Shown here: piece by piece, positions 1 to 10,831 of the stretch
Position numbering within the stretch: position 1 is the first letter of the stretch
How the letters are laid out: every line of letters starts with the position of its first letter
Assembly: GCA_945643635.1 (NCBI GenBank)
Contig: CALZFC010000001.1
Location: forward strand, 2,641,501 to 2,705,500
Direction of reading: 5' to 3'
Source: Allodiplogaster sudhausi
Taxonomy: Eukaryota; Nematoda; Chromadorea; Rhabditida; Diplogasteridae
Length of the DNA stretch: 64,000 bases
Translations under genes and position numbers: made by a program
The notes under the pieces: generated by a model
Told to the model about the DNA's origin: nothing
The model's input: the letters and a program-made list of their open reading frames with translations, nothing else
Database searches by the model: none

Positions 1-70
1 TCGAAGCTCAAGTCTTTCTCGAGGTCGCCACGCACAAGCTCATGCTTTCACTATCGAGCAATCTCTACAA
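1..70 (+). pseudogene. Partial exon of a second DUF288 gene
   Basis: The first 70 bases encode FEAQVFLEVATHKLM and onward to NLYK. They match exon 20 of the complete DUF288 gene (18956-19032) almost base for base, and a GT donor follows at 71. The window edge cuts the exon on its left. The next expected exon (RETLLYLWGAD in the complete copy) is not found intact downstream: only a short degenerate stretch near 92-110 resembles its start, and fold-back elements follow. The upstream gene therefore probably lost its last exon, or that exon lies far away. This shows a tandem DUF288 pair in the same orientation. Intact or pseudogene cannot be decided from this window. Confidence 0.7.
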
Positions 71-195
71 GTTTGTGTACTCTCTATACTGAAAGACGAA
101 TGCTACTGACAGTTATTTTTGTATGAAATGATAGAAAATGAGTCCATACTCAAAACAATGCATATTCTAACATGCATACAAATATGCTCAAGAGT

Positions 196-300
196 ATTTT
201 CTCTATTAGTACCCCTCCCTCAATTAGAACCCCCCCCCCTCTCCAATAGTGGCACCCCCCTCTAATATGCTTATAGTCTAACATCTCCGCTCGAGACGTA
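196..300. repeat. Partial copy of the CCGTATTTTC repeat
   Basis: The stretch reads TATTTTCTCTATTAGTACCC followed by C-rich runs with CTAATA and CCAATAGTG. The same pattern occurs at 26611-26946, 38338-38765 and 42627-43008. Only one end of the element is present here. Confidence 0.55.
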
Positions 301-319
301 CTATGTACATACATACATA

Positions 320-1595
320 TGACGCGATTTGCTAGAGTATCAAAATGGCAGGGGACCCGACAAAATTAGATTTCGCTCAAAAGCTCGTTATGGGTACTTT
401 TTAACACGGTGAAACGATTGAAATGGGTCCGGGAGTCTGAAAGCGCCATTTTGGCGAGTTGTGCAAGATTTAAAATTCGAGAACTCGGAGTGACATGCCG
501 AGATGTCCTCACATTCGCGGTCGCAGATTCGCGCGCAATAAAGCAATATTTATAAAACTTTTACCATAAATAGAAAAGATATTGCTTTAGAACTCTGTTA
601 AAAAAGAATTTTAAAATATTCAATTTTAGAGTCGCTGTGGCCTCTAGACTTTGGAGAGGCGTCGTTATCTTATATGGCATTTTATCATGGGTTTTATATC
701 TCATTTCGTAGAGCTGAAAATTCTCTTTCGAGTGAGCTATAGTATGTCAGATATCGACGAGGTCTTTATGTTTCCCAGTCCTTGGACTGTTGTGTTCAGC
801 GTCTGCGCAGCATTTCTTAGGGTTGTGATCGGGCACGTCATTATAAACGCATCATCGGGCCAACTCAAGGTGGCATAGAGCATTGCGAAAGTGTTTGACT
901 TGCAATCATAACGTCACGGGATCGATTCCCGGGACGGTTCAATTGTTTTGCCGGTTAATGAAAATCTTTCTGTTTTCATTTATATTGAATTTATAGCCAT
1001 TAAAATGAATTTTCTCGGTTGCCTTTTGAAAATATATCGATTGAATTGCACTTTCGGCGTGGGAAGCGCCCATACAAAGTGCGCTTCGCTCCGCAAGCGC
1101 CGAACTCCGCGCATTTCAACGGTTTAAGGACTGGGAAACATTAAAGACCTCGTCGATATCTGACATACTATAGCTCATTCGTAAGAGAATTTTCAGCTCT
1201 ACGAAATGAGATAGAAAACCCATGATAAAATGCCATATAAGATAACGACGCCACTCCAAAGTCTAGAAGCCACAGCGGCTCTAAAATTGAATATTTTAAA
1301 ATTCTACTTGAACTCTAAAGCAATCTCTTCTCTATTTATGACAAAAATTTCACAAATACTGCTTTCTTGTGCGCGAATCTGCGAACGCGAATGTGCGGAC
1401 ATCTCGGATGGTCTCACCGAGCAACAAAATTTTATATCTCGCATAGCTCGCCAAAATGGCGTTTTCAGACTTCCGGACCCATTCCAATCGTTTCGTCGTG
1501 TTAAAAAGTTCCTATAATGATCTTTTGAGCGAAATCTAATTTTGCCGGGTCCCCGGCTCTTTAGATCCCTTGCGATTCTCTCGCAAATCGCGTCA
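320..1595. mobile_element. Fold-back element of the TGACGCG family, copy 1
   Basis: This is a long inverted repeat of about 1.28 kb flanked by TA. The left end TGACGCGATTTGC pairs with GCAAATCGCGTCA at the right end. Arm pairs continue inward: 420-470 with about 1450-1500, and 630-765 with about 1140-1290. Only the centre (roughly 780-1130) is unpaired, and it carries a tRNA-like stretch. A second copy with the same ends lies at 35897-37074. There is no transposase ORF, so it is non-autonomous. The ORFs seen inside are readings of the inverted arms. Confidence 0.8.
868..941 (+). other. tRNA-like sequence in the centre of the fold-back
   Basis: An A-box-like GGTGGCATAGAGC is followed by an anticodon-arm-like stretch with loop CTTGCAA (TGC in the anticodon place), and by GGGATCGATTCCC as an imperfect B box and T arm. 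The acceptor stem does not close well and the T loop lacks the usual TTC. It reads as a decayed tRNA-Ala-like or SINE-like sequence, not a working tRNA gene. Confidence 0.4.
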
Positions 1596-1620
1596 TATAT
1601 ATTCCCCAATCACGTACATA

Positions 1621-3984
1621 CAGTGCCGTGCAAAATTCTATTTACTTTTGGTTTTTCATGCATATTTTCCTTCACAGTAGATGAAAGTGAGTGAAATTTT
1701 AAGGGTTTCTTCTTTATGCTGTCACAATTATAATAACAATTTATTGGTTTCATTGATCTACTACAGTGCGAGAAAAAATCAATAACTCGAATCACCCGTG
1801 TTTCACATTTAGGCCTGCTGGAGAAAATGGTTTATTTGTTTAATCTTCGGGTAGTTTGTATTGCTTTGATTACTTACGATTAGCTTTATTCTAGAACATC
1901 TTTGCAATAACTTTTTGATCTGTTCTCTTTTTATTAACATTCTGTTACATGCGGCCTGGCTCAAATTTGCGATTCATACACTCGGGCTGAGTTGCAGAAG
2001 GTGTGCACCGGTGGCCAATACTTTCAACAAGGCCATCAATTTAATTAAAAATCTCTTTCTCTCCAATGAATTATGTATCCCTAACAGAACATGAAGCAAT
2101 ATGTTTGCGTCGTCTACTCGAAATTGCTTGTTCGTCTTCTTCCAAATACGAGATGAATATTCTCTGCGGGAGTGCTCTCTACGGCTCTCTACGACAATGG
2201 ATTGTTTGCTTTCAGGGATATTTGCAAGACGGATGTTTCAACTAGAACTCTTGCGGGCAGTTCAAAGTGAACACCATATCTGTAGCACCACCTGTATTGA
2301 AGAGTCAAGAATCATTGTTGCGCAGGAGTAAAAGCTTTTCCGTGTCTTCATCCAGTAGTAGTTGCGCCACGGATGTCTCAGACTCCAACAACGACTGCTC
2401 TGTTAAACCGCAGAGTGCAAGCTTTTTAAGAATAAAAAAAAGAACTATACTGCCACTTTATAGATGTTATATCATAACGATTCTATTGTGCATATCTTTA
2501 TCGCTTAGCTCAGAATGGAGGTAATGTTTGTAACGGATGTACATTCGTAGCATTCTTTGCATTCTGGCTCATGCAATGGGAAGGGGGGTAAAGAATATTA
2601 AAAAAAAATCATGCCGTTATGCTCTCCAGAGTTCCATGATTGGATATTGCCTAGAGTCATGTTGTTGCCAAAATCCTGGCTCAGATCACTGTGTCCTCTC
2701 GGCGTCCTACTGCGAATTGAGCTTCGCTGCGGGGGGGGGGGGGGTTCTCAGCTGACAATGACTATGCTGTCGATTTGCAAACACGCACTGATGTGTCTCG
2801 AGATCATATGTAGCATTTACAATTTAAAAAAAAATTTTCCCATTCTCTCTTCTTCTATATACTTTCATGCCGTTACTTTCGGCCTCAAGCCTCTTATACG
2901 TATTTAAATATGTGTGGGCCGCGGATCAAAGTTGACCGGGCTGGATATAGCGTGCTCAAATAATGGCTTACATTCTTGCCATAATATCAGCCTTGTTCGG
3001 AGTCAAGTAAATATTTTTGTAAGATAATGTTAAAAAATGGTAAAGAAGTAATTGAGAACGGAACCTGCAAGGAATGTCCTCTTTCTCCACGGGCTTTTTA
3101 ACCATGAACATTCGCCTAGACGACACTTCCCCTCCGTTCTTGATTGTTTCTTTTATGACTGGCCATAATTCTGATGATCCTCTTGGGTTTGCATGTGCAC
3201 CTTCAACAGAAAAACCGATGCTGTTTTGTCATTCTTTATCAGTCAGGGGGAGGGTGACATGTCACAATGGGAAGATTTCATAAAAGCATCCCATTCGTGA
3301 ACGCTGAAGTTTGGAGCCTCATTACCCTGGACTCCAGTAAGTCGTAAAGCAGCCGTATGGTCCCCAGCAGAGGTAAGTGACAGTCGACTCAAAAGGCGTC
3401 AGACCGCAAGTCTTATCCCCATTATTGATGGTTGCGCTGCCGTTGCGATCGGCGCGGCACTATGTCATGCAAGAAGTGTAGAAAGTGCCGTTGGCCTGCG
3501 CGAAAACTTAAGTAGCCATCTGAATACGTTCAGTGACTATCTGTTCATATATTTAAATAACTATTAGTACAGGAATAGCATTAAATGATCGATTTTATCC
3601 TTCTGAACCTTCTGCAACTCAGCCCGAGTGTATGCATCGCAAATTTGAGCCAGGCCGCATGTAACAGAATGTTAATAAAAAGAGAACAGATCAAAAAGTT
3701 ATTGCAAAGATGTTCTATAATAAAGCTAAGTAATCAAAGCAATACAAACTACTCGAAGATTAAACAATAAACCATTTTCTCCAGCAGGCCTAAAAGTGCA
3801 ACCCGGGTGATTCTAGTTATTGATTTTTTTTTCTCGCGCTGTAGTAGATCAATGAAACCAATAACGTGTTACTATAATTATGACAGCATAAAGAAGAAAA
3901 GCTGAAAATTTCATTAACTTTCATCTACTTTGAAGGAAAATATGCATGAAAAACCAAAAGTAAATAGAATTTTGCACGGCACTG
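1621..3984. mobile_element. Tc1/mariner-like element with long TIRs
   Basis: CAGTGCCGTGCAAAATTCTA at the left end pairs with the reverse complement at the right end, and TA flanks both sides (1619-1620 and 3985-3986). The inverted arms run about 380 bases (1621-2001 and 3605-3984). A CAGTG-type terminus with a TA target is typical of Tc1/mariner. The interior (2002-3604) has no recognisable transposase, only short open frames and a G12 run near 2730, so this is probably a non-autonomous relative. Confidence 0.75.
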
Positions 3985-4360
3985 TATATTTCCCGATCAA
4001 ACGTAAATGCTCAAAGACCATCACTCCAAATGGCTAACGACATGTCTCAAGTGAATACTTAGTTGTTAAAAGAAAATCAATAACAAAAAACCATTAAACG
4101 AGAGCAGAATGGGACCATTTCACAAACAGAATTCTGATGTTCTATGAAAAAGATCTGTGCTCGGTGCCCGTTGTTCGAAACCACACTTTATGACCTCCAG
4201 GAATAATTTTAGTCCACCTTTATTTTTCCATCCGTTTTCGTTTGCTGGCGGGCGGCGGCGAGGGGTAACTAGGCCGTAGTCTGTTAATAGTCGACTGTTG
4301 CTAAGTAAGTTACTCGGAGATCGTTCGGTGCCCACGCTGCAATGACATGCCAAAGAGGCA
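3985..4360. other. Spacer without recognised gene
   Basis: No convincing coding exon or RNA gene was seen here. The short minus-strand open frame at 4120-4365 has no recognisable motif. Confidence 0.5.
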
Positions 4361-5074
4361 TACACACAAGAAAAATACCATTAGATTTCCAAATATGCAA
4401 TACACCTTGGGTGAATACCATTAAAAATAATATGTAGATGTTCGCAGAAATTTAGTAAGGAAGCACTAGTATTTTACAATGGTGAAATCCGCAATGGATA
4501 ATACTTAAACTGATCCCAACCTCAAGTGCGTCAGGTAGTAGTCCTTGGCGCAGTTTTATCTTGCGCGTATATGGCTCAAGCGCCAAGATTTGGTCGTGCT
4601 TCAGAGCTTGTTGCAACCATAGTTTTTTCTTTACTTAATGTGTTTTATAACTTTACAAAGCATGCGCTTTCCAGGAACGCGCGTGCGACGCCTTTCCGAC
4701 ACCCGTTTTGCTGGTATAGTTTTCAATTTTTTTTTAATATGGCTGTTGTTAAGGTTTGTTCGACAATTTGTCACCAAAATAATTTTTCACTCCAAACTGC
4801 TTGTAAATCGCTACACTGGGGTTTCTTGACGCGGAGAATACGAATATAACGTTTATATCGCGTGATTATGTCGTTATAAAGAAGTACAGGAGCTCTGAAG
4901 AAGGCCCAGGACTTGCCTTCTTGACCATGAGCGTGGGAAACTTGTGGGCGTGGCTTACCTTCCGCGGACGCTCCCTCTCGCATAGAGCGTGGGAAAGTGA
5001 GGACTTATCCTTAAATCTGTTCCCACGGTTTAAAATATGCTGTCATTGTCTGAGAACATGAGGCCAGTTGCATC

Positions 5075-6060
5075 ATGGCTTTACAATGGCTTAATCACCA
5101 ACAAATGCAAAATGAGCTGCCCGGAATGACCCTCAAAGAACTCTACGCGAAGATCGACTCCTGGAAGGCAGAAGACCTCTATCGATGGCTGCAAAGCATG
5201 GGCGTACTTCACGTACCCTGCTGCCCCATTTGTCACGGCGGAATGACCGACCATCGGAAAGGACGACGGATTTGTGTGCAACCGAAGAGCGTGTGGATCC
5301 GACAAGGGAACGAAGCCGTTCGTCTCTGCCAGAAAAGGTTGACTGAACCTCTCCGATTAGAAAGGAGAGAGTGAGGGAGAGAGAAAGAGGGAGAGAGAGA
5401 GGGGGAGATCTTTGGTGAATCCGTGGTCCTTGAGGAAGCTTCTTCGAGAAGAGCCATCTTCCGATTGATAAAATACTCGTGCATTCCTACTACTGGACGC
5501 AGGATCGTGGCCTCTTCACGAACAAGGAGTTCGAGCTGGGCATCTCCCCAAATGGCGGGAACCAACCTGTCCTAGAGGGACCTGGATGCATAGTTGAAAT
5601 CGATGAAACTCTCGTCGCCAAGCGAAAGTATAACAGAGGTCGGTATGTGAGGAAGCACCAATGGCTCTTTGGCGGAATCGAGAAAGGCAACGGGAGATCC
5701 ATCCTGAAATTGGTGAAAAAGAGGGACGCTCTCATTGATCTCATTAATACCCACATAAGGCCCGGCACTACCATCTATTCGGACTGTTGGCGCGCCTACG
5801 CCAACATTGATTCATTGCCCCAGGGTTTCCAGTACTTGACCGTCAACCACCAGCTGAATTTTGTACCGGTGCTCACACGCAAAGGATAGAGAGTCACTGG
5901 CAGAAGTTGAGGAGTGGAGCCAAGAAGAAGTACGGTATAAATAACGCTCGCTATGAGGATCTATATCCCTGAGTGAGTTCCTGTGGAAGGAACAGTTCGG
6001 ACAGCCTAATGAGGTGTTCTACAACTTCTGGAAGCAAGTGGCTGATCTCTACCCACCTTA
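5075..6060 (+). pseudogene. Merlin transposase, frameshifted
   Basis: The reading starts MALQWLNHQQMQNELPGMTL and has a zinc-ribbon-like CCPICHGG region near residue 50. The frame is then lost at a GA-rich insertion (about 5366-5412). It resumes as SYYWTQDRGLF and continues through the catalytic core: CIVEIDETLVAKRKYNRGRY (first acidic residue), GTTIYSDCWRAY (second) and TVNHQLNFV. It shifts again near 5865 to THAQRIESHWQKLRSGAKKK, which contains the third acidic position, and after a stop to EFLWKEQFGQPNE. The order of motifs is that of ISXO2/Merlin transposases (DDE type). At least two frameshifts and a stop make it inactive. Confidence 0.85.
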
Positions 6061-6136
6061 AATTTGTCGCTGTCGTTGTTGTTGTAGCTCGCTTGTTGTT
6101 ACTGACGTTGTCGGTTGCTGTTGTTTGTCTAACTAC

Positions 6137-6168
6137 ATCTTTCAAATCACGCGATTTGAAAGATGTAT
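6137..6168. repeat. Short perfect-arm hairpin beside Merlin right TIR
   Basis: ACATCTTTCAAATC, a four-base loop and GATTTGAAAGATGT form a 14-bp stem directly inside the right inverted repeat. Confidence 0.7.
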
Positions 6169-6257
6169 TTATATTCGTATTCCTCGCGTCAAGAAACCCC
6201 TGTGTAGCGATTTATAAGCAGTTTGGAGTGGAAAAATATTTTGATGACAAATTGTCA

Positions 6258-7884
6258 TAACTTTTTTTTCGACGGAATTATGCAAAATGGTTGTTATATT
6301 CGTGTTTCTCGTACTAATAAACTCCAGGGGGGTTTATGGGGCAGGAGTAACTGAATAGTACCTTATATTTTCCTTCAATTTTGTCTTAGTCTATTATTCC
6401 CTAATTTTTTTATATTTAGACTTCGCGGTGGTAAGAAGGGTTGGGCGGCAACTCCAGGCGGAGTCCTTATTTTGTTTTATCATGTTTGATTAATTTTTGC
6501 ATTACCCTTCATTTGATTTGACCTTTTATACCTTTTCTCCTTTTATAACTAAATATCTTTCACCCACGCGCACGATTGCTTGCAGATTTCTCTCGATCGA
6601 TCGCGATAGCGGCGCAGCTCTAGCTGAGGGTGTTGTGCCTAGGCAAGACCCGGCCGTTATTAAGGTTTGTCCTTGTCTCTTTTTGTTTTCTTTTTTTTTT
6701 TTTTTTTCAAAGACAACAAGGGACAAGTGCGCGACAAGGGACACGAGCGAAGTGTCGACCACTCGCTGCTACACGACGATGGAGAAGAGACGGTTCAAGA
6801 GAGCAGGAGAAGAAATGTGTCCAGCGAGTGCAGGCAGGACATTGATGTTTCGGATAACTATTTCTTGAAGCTTAACAATTGGCAAACTTACTTTTGTGCT
6901 AGCGATATACAAGAAGTCATTTTAAGAGTACTGGTAGCATTTCGAAAGATCAATTATTGTTTCTTGTTGTGAAGACTTGCATTTCATTGCTCCTTATGTC
7001 TTCATTACACTTGCTGTAAGATAATGGATGCTTTTCCGGTTAGTTGTTTTTCTTGAATATCTCCCACAGTGTCGTTTTCTGTATCTCACGAAGGGACTCC
7101 TTCTAATTCTCATGCTGTATGGGTTTCCTTTAAGTCATGGGTTCCCTCGCCGACAGAATCAAAAGGCATTTTTCTTCTGATTTGATTCCTCATTTTATTT
7201 AAAGCGTTGCAATATCTATTTGCATATATGAGATGTTATTCTAATTTGAACTAGTTAGTTTCGCTAGCAATTACTAGTTAGTTTGGTTTCTTTAATCCAC
7301 TTAAACAGTTGTTTTGTAGCTATGTTGGCTTTTTTCGATTATTTTGCCTATTTGGTTTCCTTAAACCACTTTCATTGCTTTTACTTTCAATTTTTAACTG
7401 TTCGATTTTCGATGACTCATGGTCAGGGTGCTGTTACTTTGCAGGCAAAACTAGTTAGAAGATGACTGAAAGAAAAACTTTTTGCTTTCATTATGCAATG
7501 CAAAGTGGTATGAAAGGGGCGAGGCTAATCGATTGACCCGTGAAGCGACAGGGAAGGGAGGAGTGGGGGGGGGGGCTGCCAGCGAGAGCTGAAAAATACC
7601 ATTCCGGCAGGTGTAATTCACGCCGAGCCGAGATGTTATGGTATTTGACCAGTGGATTTGATCCAATCGCTTGAAGTTGCTCATTTTTAAAGTATTTACC
7701 CCCAGGTTTTGTGGCGATGGTATTTACCATCGACGAGACTACTAATCGTAATGGTATTTTTTCTTGTGTATACATAGAAAAGAGAGGATCACTCCCCACC
7801 CCCCCCCCCCTTCTGGTGGCTCGCTTCAAGTTCTGAGCGCCTTCTTCTTCTTTTTCTTTGTTTCTATCCACTTTTCTTGCTGGA
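6258..7884. other. No gene recognised
   Basis: The stretch is AT-rich with poly-T runs near 6690-6710 and 6250-6270. The open frames at 6497-6972 and 7283-7465 have no family resemblance and no splice-consistent extension. The only structure seen is the set of AATACCAT motifs at 7590-7770. Confidence 0.5.
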
Positions 7885-7888
7885 GCTT

Positions 7889-8413
7889 TGTAATACAAGT
7901 AAATGTATCTAGTCGGATATCACAAGGATGACCTAGAGCTTCAGAGGCCAAAAGGCTCTCAATTAACCACCCAAGTCTTTGCTCACTTCACTCACGCCCC
8001 TCCTGCAACGTCTTACACAAGGGCAACAAAGAGCAAAGTTTATAAAAGCAAAGGTTTAAAAGAAGAAAGGCCAAAGGAAATAGAAAGAAACAATAAGAAC
8101 AATCAACACAATCAAATCAGCACCTTATCTTGTCCTTGAAACACTTGGCTGGCCCTTCTACTCGACCCCGACTCCGCGCTCCTCGCGCCACCGACCGCTC
8201 AGCAACCCGCACCCGGGAGAGACTGACTACCACCCGCTATATCTAACCGGCCCACCAAGAATGATAAATAAAATATACCGCGCAGCATAATCTACACAAA
8301 TGGAAATGAAAACTAAACGAGAAACAAAGAAATGCACCGAATGTGCGGGATAACACTATACAATAATGAAAGAGGAATAAGAGAAAAGGGCTTGGAAAGG
8401 GAAACCCTTGACA
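7889..8413 (-). repeat. 3' LTR (minus-strand element)
   Basis: It is 525 bp and identical to 10102-10626 except for three substitutions that I could find (in the region corresponding to 8211-8277). It begins TG and ends CA on the plus strand. A 75-codon plus-strand frame inside both LTRs (7903-8139, 10116-10352) is antisense and probably not a gene. Confidence 0.9.
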
Positions 8414-8446
8414 TCCCCCCCTTCGACGAAGCGACGTCCTCGGCGC

Positions 8447-9631
8447 TTAACTGCTTGGTCGTGGGACCTCAATTCCCTCGTGCTCTTTCGTCACAACGGC
8501 ATTCTTGCCAGCAACCTTACCAGGAGAGATCAAATACTTGCTGTTGTAAAAGACCATTCTGGGCACAAAATCAACAGCAATTGAGGAGTGAGCCTTCTGC
8601 TCCACTCGTGCTTCTCCCTTCTCATGCCAGTTCTTCCTCCATTCTCCGCGTGGTTTCTCCACTTCACATCTCGTGCGAGCACAACTTGGTTCTGAGGACT
8701 TCTGATTGCTCTGAATCTCATTCTTGGGAGTCAACTCTCTCCAATTCTCGCTTCGCATCTCGCGCAATAATCTCTTCCTTCTGGTGGGGCAAATCAACCT
8801 GCCATGTCCAAATCCTCCGCACTCATGGCACTTCCACCACCTCGGACATATCACATTCGGCGGCATGACTTGACACTCGAAAGGGTTTCTCAGCTTCTCG
8901 AATCTTCTCTCCAAATCCTTCAAATTCATTTCGACTTTCGCCTCTTCTTCCTCACAAAGAGGGCTGGCACACTCAACACTAAACGGCTTCCGATCCAACT
9001 CGTCCAAGACATCAGTTTGTGAACTCTGCTCCTTCATTCCAGTGCTCCTGAACCAACCACTGTCACATGAGATGCCACTATCACTGTTACTCCTCTCAGA
9101 TTGGGTCTCAGCTTGAACTCCCACCTCTTTATTATTGTTCTCCTTCTCATTGAATTGCTTCTCAGCTTCATCTTTCATTTCTTGAATCTCCTTTTCCATT
9201 AGTCTCAACTCTTTTCTCAGGTCCAGGTTCTCCTCCATCTCAACCATCCTCTCTTCCATTTCCTTTTTCCGTTCCTTTCTCGTCCACACTAATTCATCCT
9301 CTTGCTTCCTAATCACTTGCATCATCTCACTGATAAGTGACTCTTGTTCCTCGACCATTCTGCCATATGCAATAAGGTCGTATCTTGCTGAAGCGAAAAC
9401 TTGTCCCCTCACCCCTACTTCCTTCTTTCCAAATCGCTCCAGCTTATCGGCATTCTCTGCCACTTCATCTCTCAATTCTTCGGCCGTGGATTTCATCATC
9501 CTCACTGCCCTTTCCATTCTCTCGACCACCGCACCATCACGTTCGGTCGGCTTCTTCTCCTTTCTCTGCTCCTCTCTTTTCATACTCTTCTTCATCTCAC
9601 CTCTTAGTGCACTATCTCCACTCTCGGACAT
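8447..9631 (-). CDS. Gag-like protein with CCHC zinc knuckle
   Basis: This is a single uninterrupted 394-residue frame. The first two thirds are rich in Glu, Lys and Arg with heptad-like runs (ERMERAVRMMKSTAEELRDE, then QESLISEMMQVIRKQEDELV), suggesting a coiled coil. Near residue 270 comes WKCHECGGFGHGRLICPTRR, a Cys-X2-Cys-X4-His-X4-Cys knuckle typical of retroviral and retrotransposon nucleocapsids. The frame lies between the LTRs and is open on the strand that fits the PBS and PPT. The basic C-terminal part after the knuckle fits RNA binding. No polymerase follows before the 3' LTR. A cellular or domesticated role cannot be excluded, but context says element Gag. Confidence 0.85.
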   Translation of the reverse strand: MSESGDSALRGEMKKSMKREEQRKEKKPTERDGAVVERMERAVRMMKSTAEELRDEVAENADKLERFGKKEVGVRGQVFASARYDLIAYGRMVEEQESLISEMMQVIRKQEDELVWTRKERKKEMEERMVEMEENLDLRKELRLMEKEIQEMKDEAEKQFNEKENNNKEVGVQAETQSERSNSDSGISCDSGWFRSTGMKEQSSQTDVLDELDRKPFSVECASPLCEEEEAKVEMNLKDLERRFEKLRNPFECQVMPPNVICPRWWKCHECGGFGHGRLICPTRRKRLLREMRSENWRELTPKNEIQSNQKSSEPSCARTRCEVEKPRGEWRKNWHEKGEARVEQKAHSSIAVDFVPRMVFYNSKYLISPGKVAGKNAVVTKEHEGIEVPRPSS

Positions 9632-9746
9632 TTCACCTTGCTTGTTTGGTCGAGCCCTGTCGACTTTCGATTTGGCACGTAGCCTTCTTTGCCCTCGCTC
9701 ACTTCGCCTTTAATTCTTCGTAGAGCCCGGTCTACTCTTAATCCGC

Positions 9747-9955
9747 AACTGAAAAATTGAGCAGCACTTCTTCACTGCTTCTCGCAATATCAGTACCAGC
9801 ACTCCTTTTATGCTGTTCACAAGCCACGAATTAAAAATTCGGGCAGCACTTCCCCAGTGCTCTTCACAACTTCAGTGCCAGCACTCCTTTTATGCTGGTC
9901 ACAAGCCACGAATTAAAATTCGGGCAGCACTTCTCATGTGCTATTCACAATTCGC
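9747..9955 (-). repeat. About 82-bp tandem repeat in the retroelement leader
   Basis: Two and a half imperfect copies of a unit containing CGGGCAGCACTTC, CAGCACTCCTTTTATGCTG and TCACAAGCCACGAATT lie between the 5' LTR and the Gag start. Confidence 0.75.
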
Positions 9956-10101
9956 TTCTCCTCCTCTCTTTTCCAATCTCCTTGGCCTTCCTTGGGTGGT
10001 TCTTCTCGTGGTGACACAACTTTTATGCCACTCACAGCGATTCAACAGTTATGAATCGCAAATTGCTCGAGGTCCTTATCAGTTCGTAAGTTCGGCCCCC
10101 A

Positions 10102-10626
10102 TGTAATACAAGTAAATGTATCTAGTCGGATATCACAAGGATGACCTAGAGCTTCAGAGGCCAAAAGGCTCTCAATTAACCACCCAAGTCTTTGCTCACT
10201 TCACTCACGCCCCTCCTGCAACGTCTTACACAAGGGCAACAAAGAGCAAAGTTTATAAAAGCAAAGGTTTAAAAGAAGAAAGGCCAAAGGAAATAGAAAG
10301 AAACAATAAGAACAATCAACACAATCAAATCAGCACCTTATCTTGTCCTTGAAACACTTGGCTGGCCCTTCTACTCGACCCCGACTCCGCGCTCCTCGCG
10401 CCACCGACCGCTCAGCAACCCGAACCCGGGAGAGACTGACTACCACCCGCTATATCTAGCCGGCCCACCAAGAATGATAAATAAAATACACCGCGCAGCA
10501 TAATCTACACAAATGGAAATGAAAACTAAACGAGAAACAAAGAAATGCACCGAATGTGCGGGATAACACTATACAATAATGAAAGAGGAATAAGAGAAAA
10601 GGGCTTGGAAAGGGAAACCCTTGACA
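10102..10626 (-). repeat. 5' LTR (minus-strand element)
   Basis: It is 525 bp, the partner of 7889-8413. Being upstream of Gag on the minus strand, it should carry the element promoter. GCTT follows at 10627-10630 as the target duplication. Confidence 0.9.
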
Positions 10627-10831
10627 GCTTAAGCGTAAAAAACTGACCGAGTTTCTTTCGAAAAATGTTTCTTTTTCTACCTGAAATTTTGAAGTGTTTA
10701 AAGGTTTTTAACATATTACTTCATGTCTCTCCATCTCTCCATTATGCATAATAGATGAACGAGTTATAAATTAGTTATTTATTTTTTAAAGATTCTTTCT
10801 TGAAACTTAATTACTATGTCGGAAGCTTTAT

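Larger units (their letters stand above)
4762..6257 (+). mobile_element. Merlin (ISXO2-type) DNA transposon, degenerate
   Basis: Inverted repeats of about 88 bases, 4762-4849 and 6170-6257, bound a decayed ISXO2-like transposase. The outer end reads GACAATTTGTC on both sides. The TIRs show only scattered mismatches. Further out the sequences diverge, so the 88-base repeats appear to be the true ends, unless this is the core of the larger element at 4361-7776. Merlin is the eukaryotic group related to IS1595/IS1016. Confidence 0.8.
4361..7776. mobile_element. Candidate outer DNA element with subterminal repeats
   Basis: The left edge has ACACAAGAAAAATACCATTA (about 4364-4383). The right edge has its near-exact inverse, TAATGGTATTTTTTCTTGTG, ending about 7770. 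AATACCAT motifs in both orientations recur just inside both ends: one further copy on the left and several at 7590-7730. This pattern of short TIRs plus subterminal repeats resembles large cut-and-paste DNA elements. The Merlin element lies inside it, either as its core or as a nested insertion. The target duplication is unclear. Confidence 0.4.
7889..10626 (-). mobile_element. Gag-only LTR retrotransposon, minus strand
   Basis: Two direct 525-bp LTRs (7889-8413 and 10102-10626) bound a 1.69-kb interior. The four bases GCTT precede the left LTR and follow the right one, giving a 4-bp target duplication. Read on the minus strand, the LTR is TGTCAAGG to ATTACA. A purine run GAAGGGGGGGA sits just before the 3' LTR (polypurine tract) and TGGGGGCCGAAC follows the 5' LTR (candidate primer binding site). 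The interior codes only for a Gag-like protein. No protease, reverse transcriptase or integrase is present, so it must be mobilised in trans. Confidence 0.88.

Noticed and set aside
651..1609. Open frames at 651-878, 1230-1517 and 1304-1609 (minus)
   Set aside because: They are readings of the two arms of the fold-back and mirror each other.
2267..2524. 85-codon frame with Ser run and hydrophobic end inside the Tc1-like element
   Set aside because: No transposase motif, no second copy seen, and no splice-consistent extension; too weak to list as a gene.
7903..8139. 75-codon frame MYLVGYHKDDLEL repeated at 10116-10352
   Set aside because: It lies inside both LTRs, antisense to the element; identity comes from LTR duplication, not from coding constraint.
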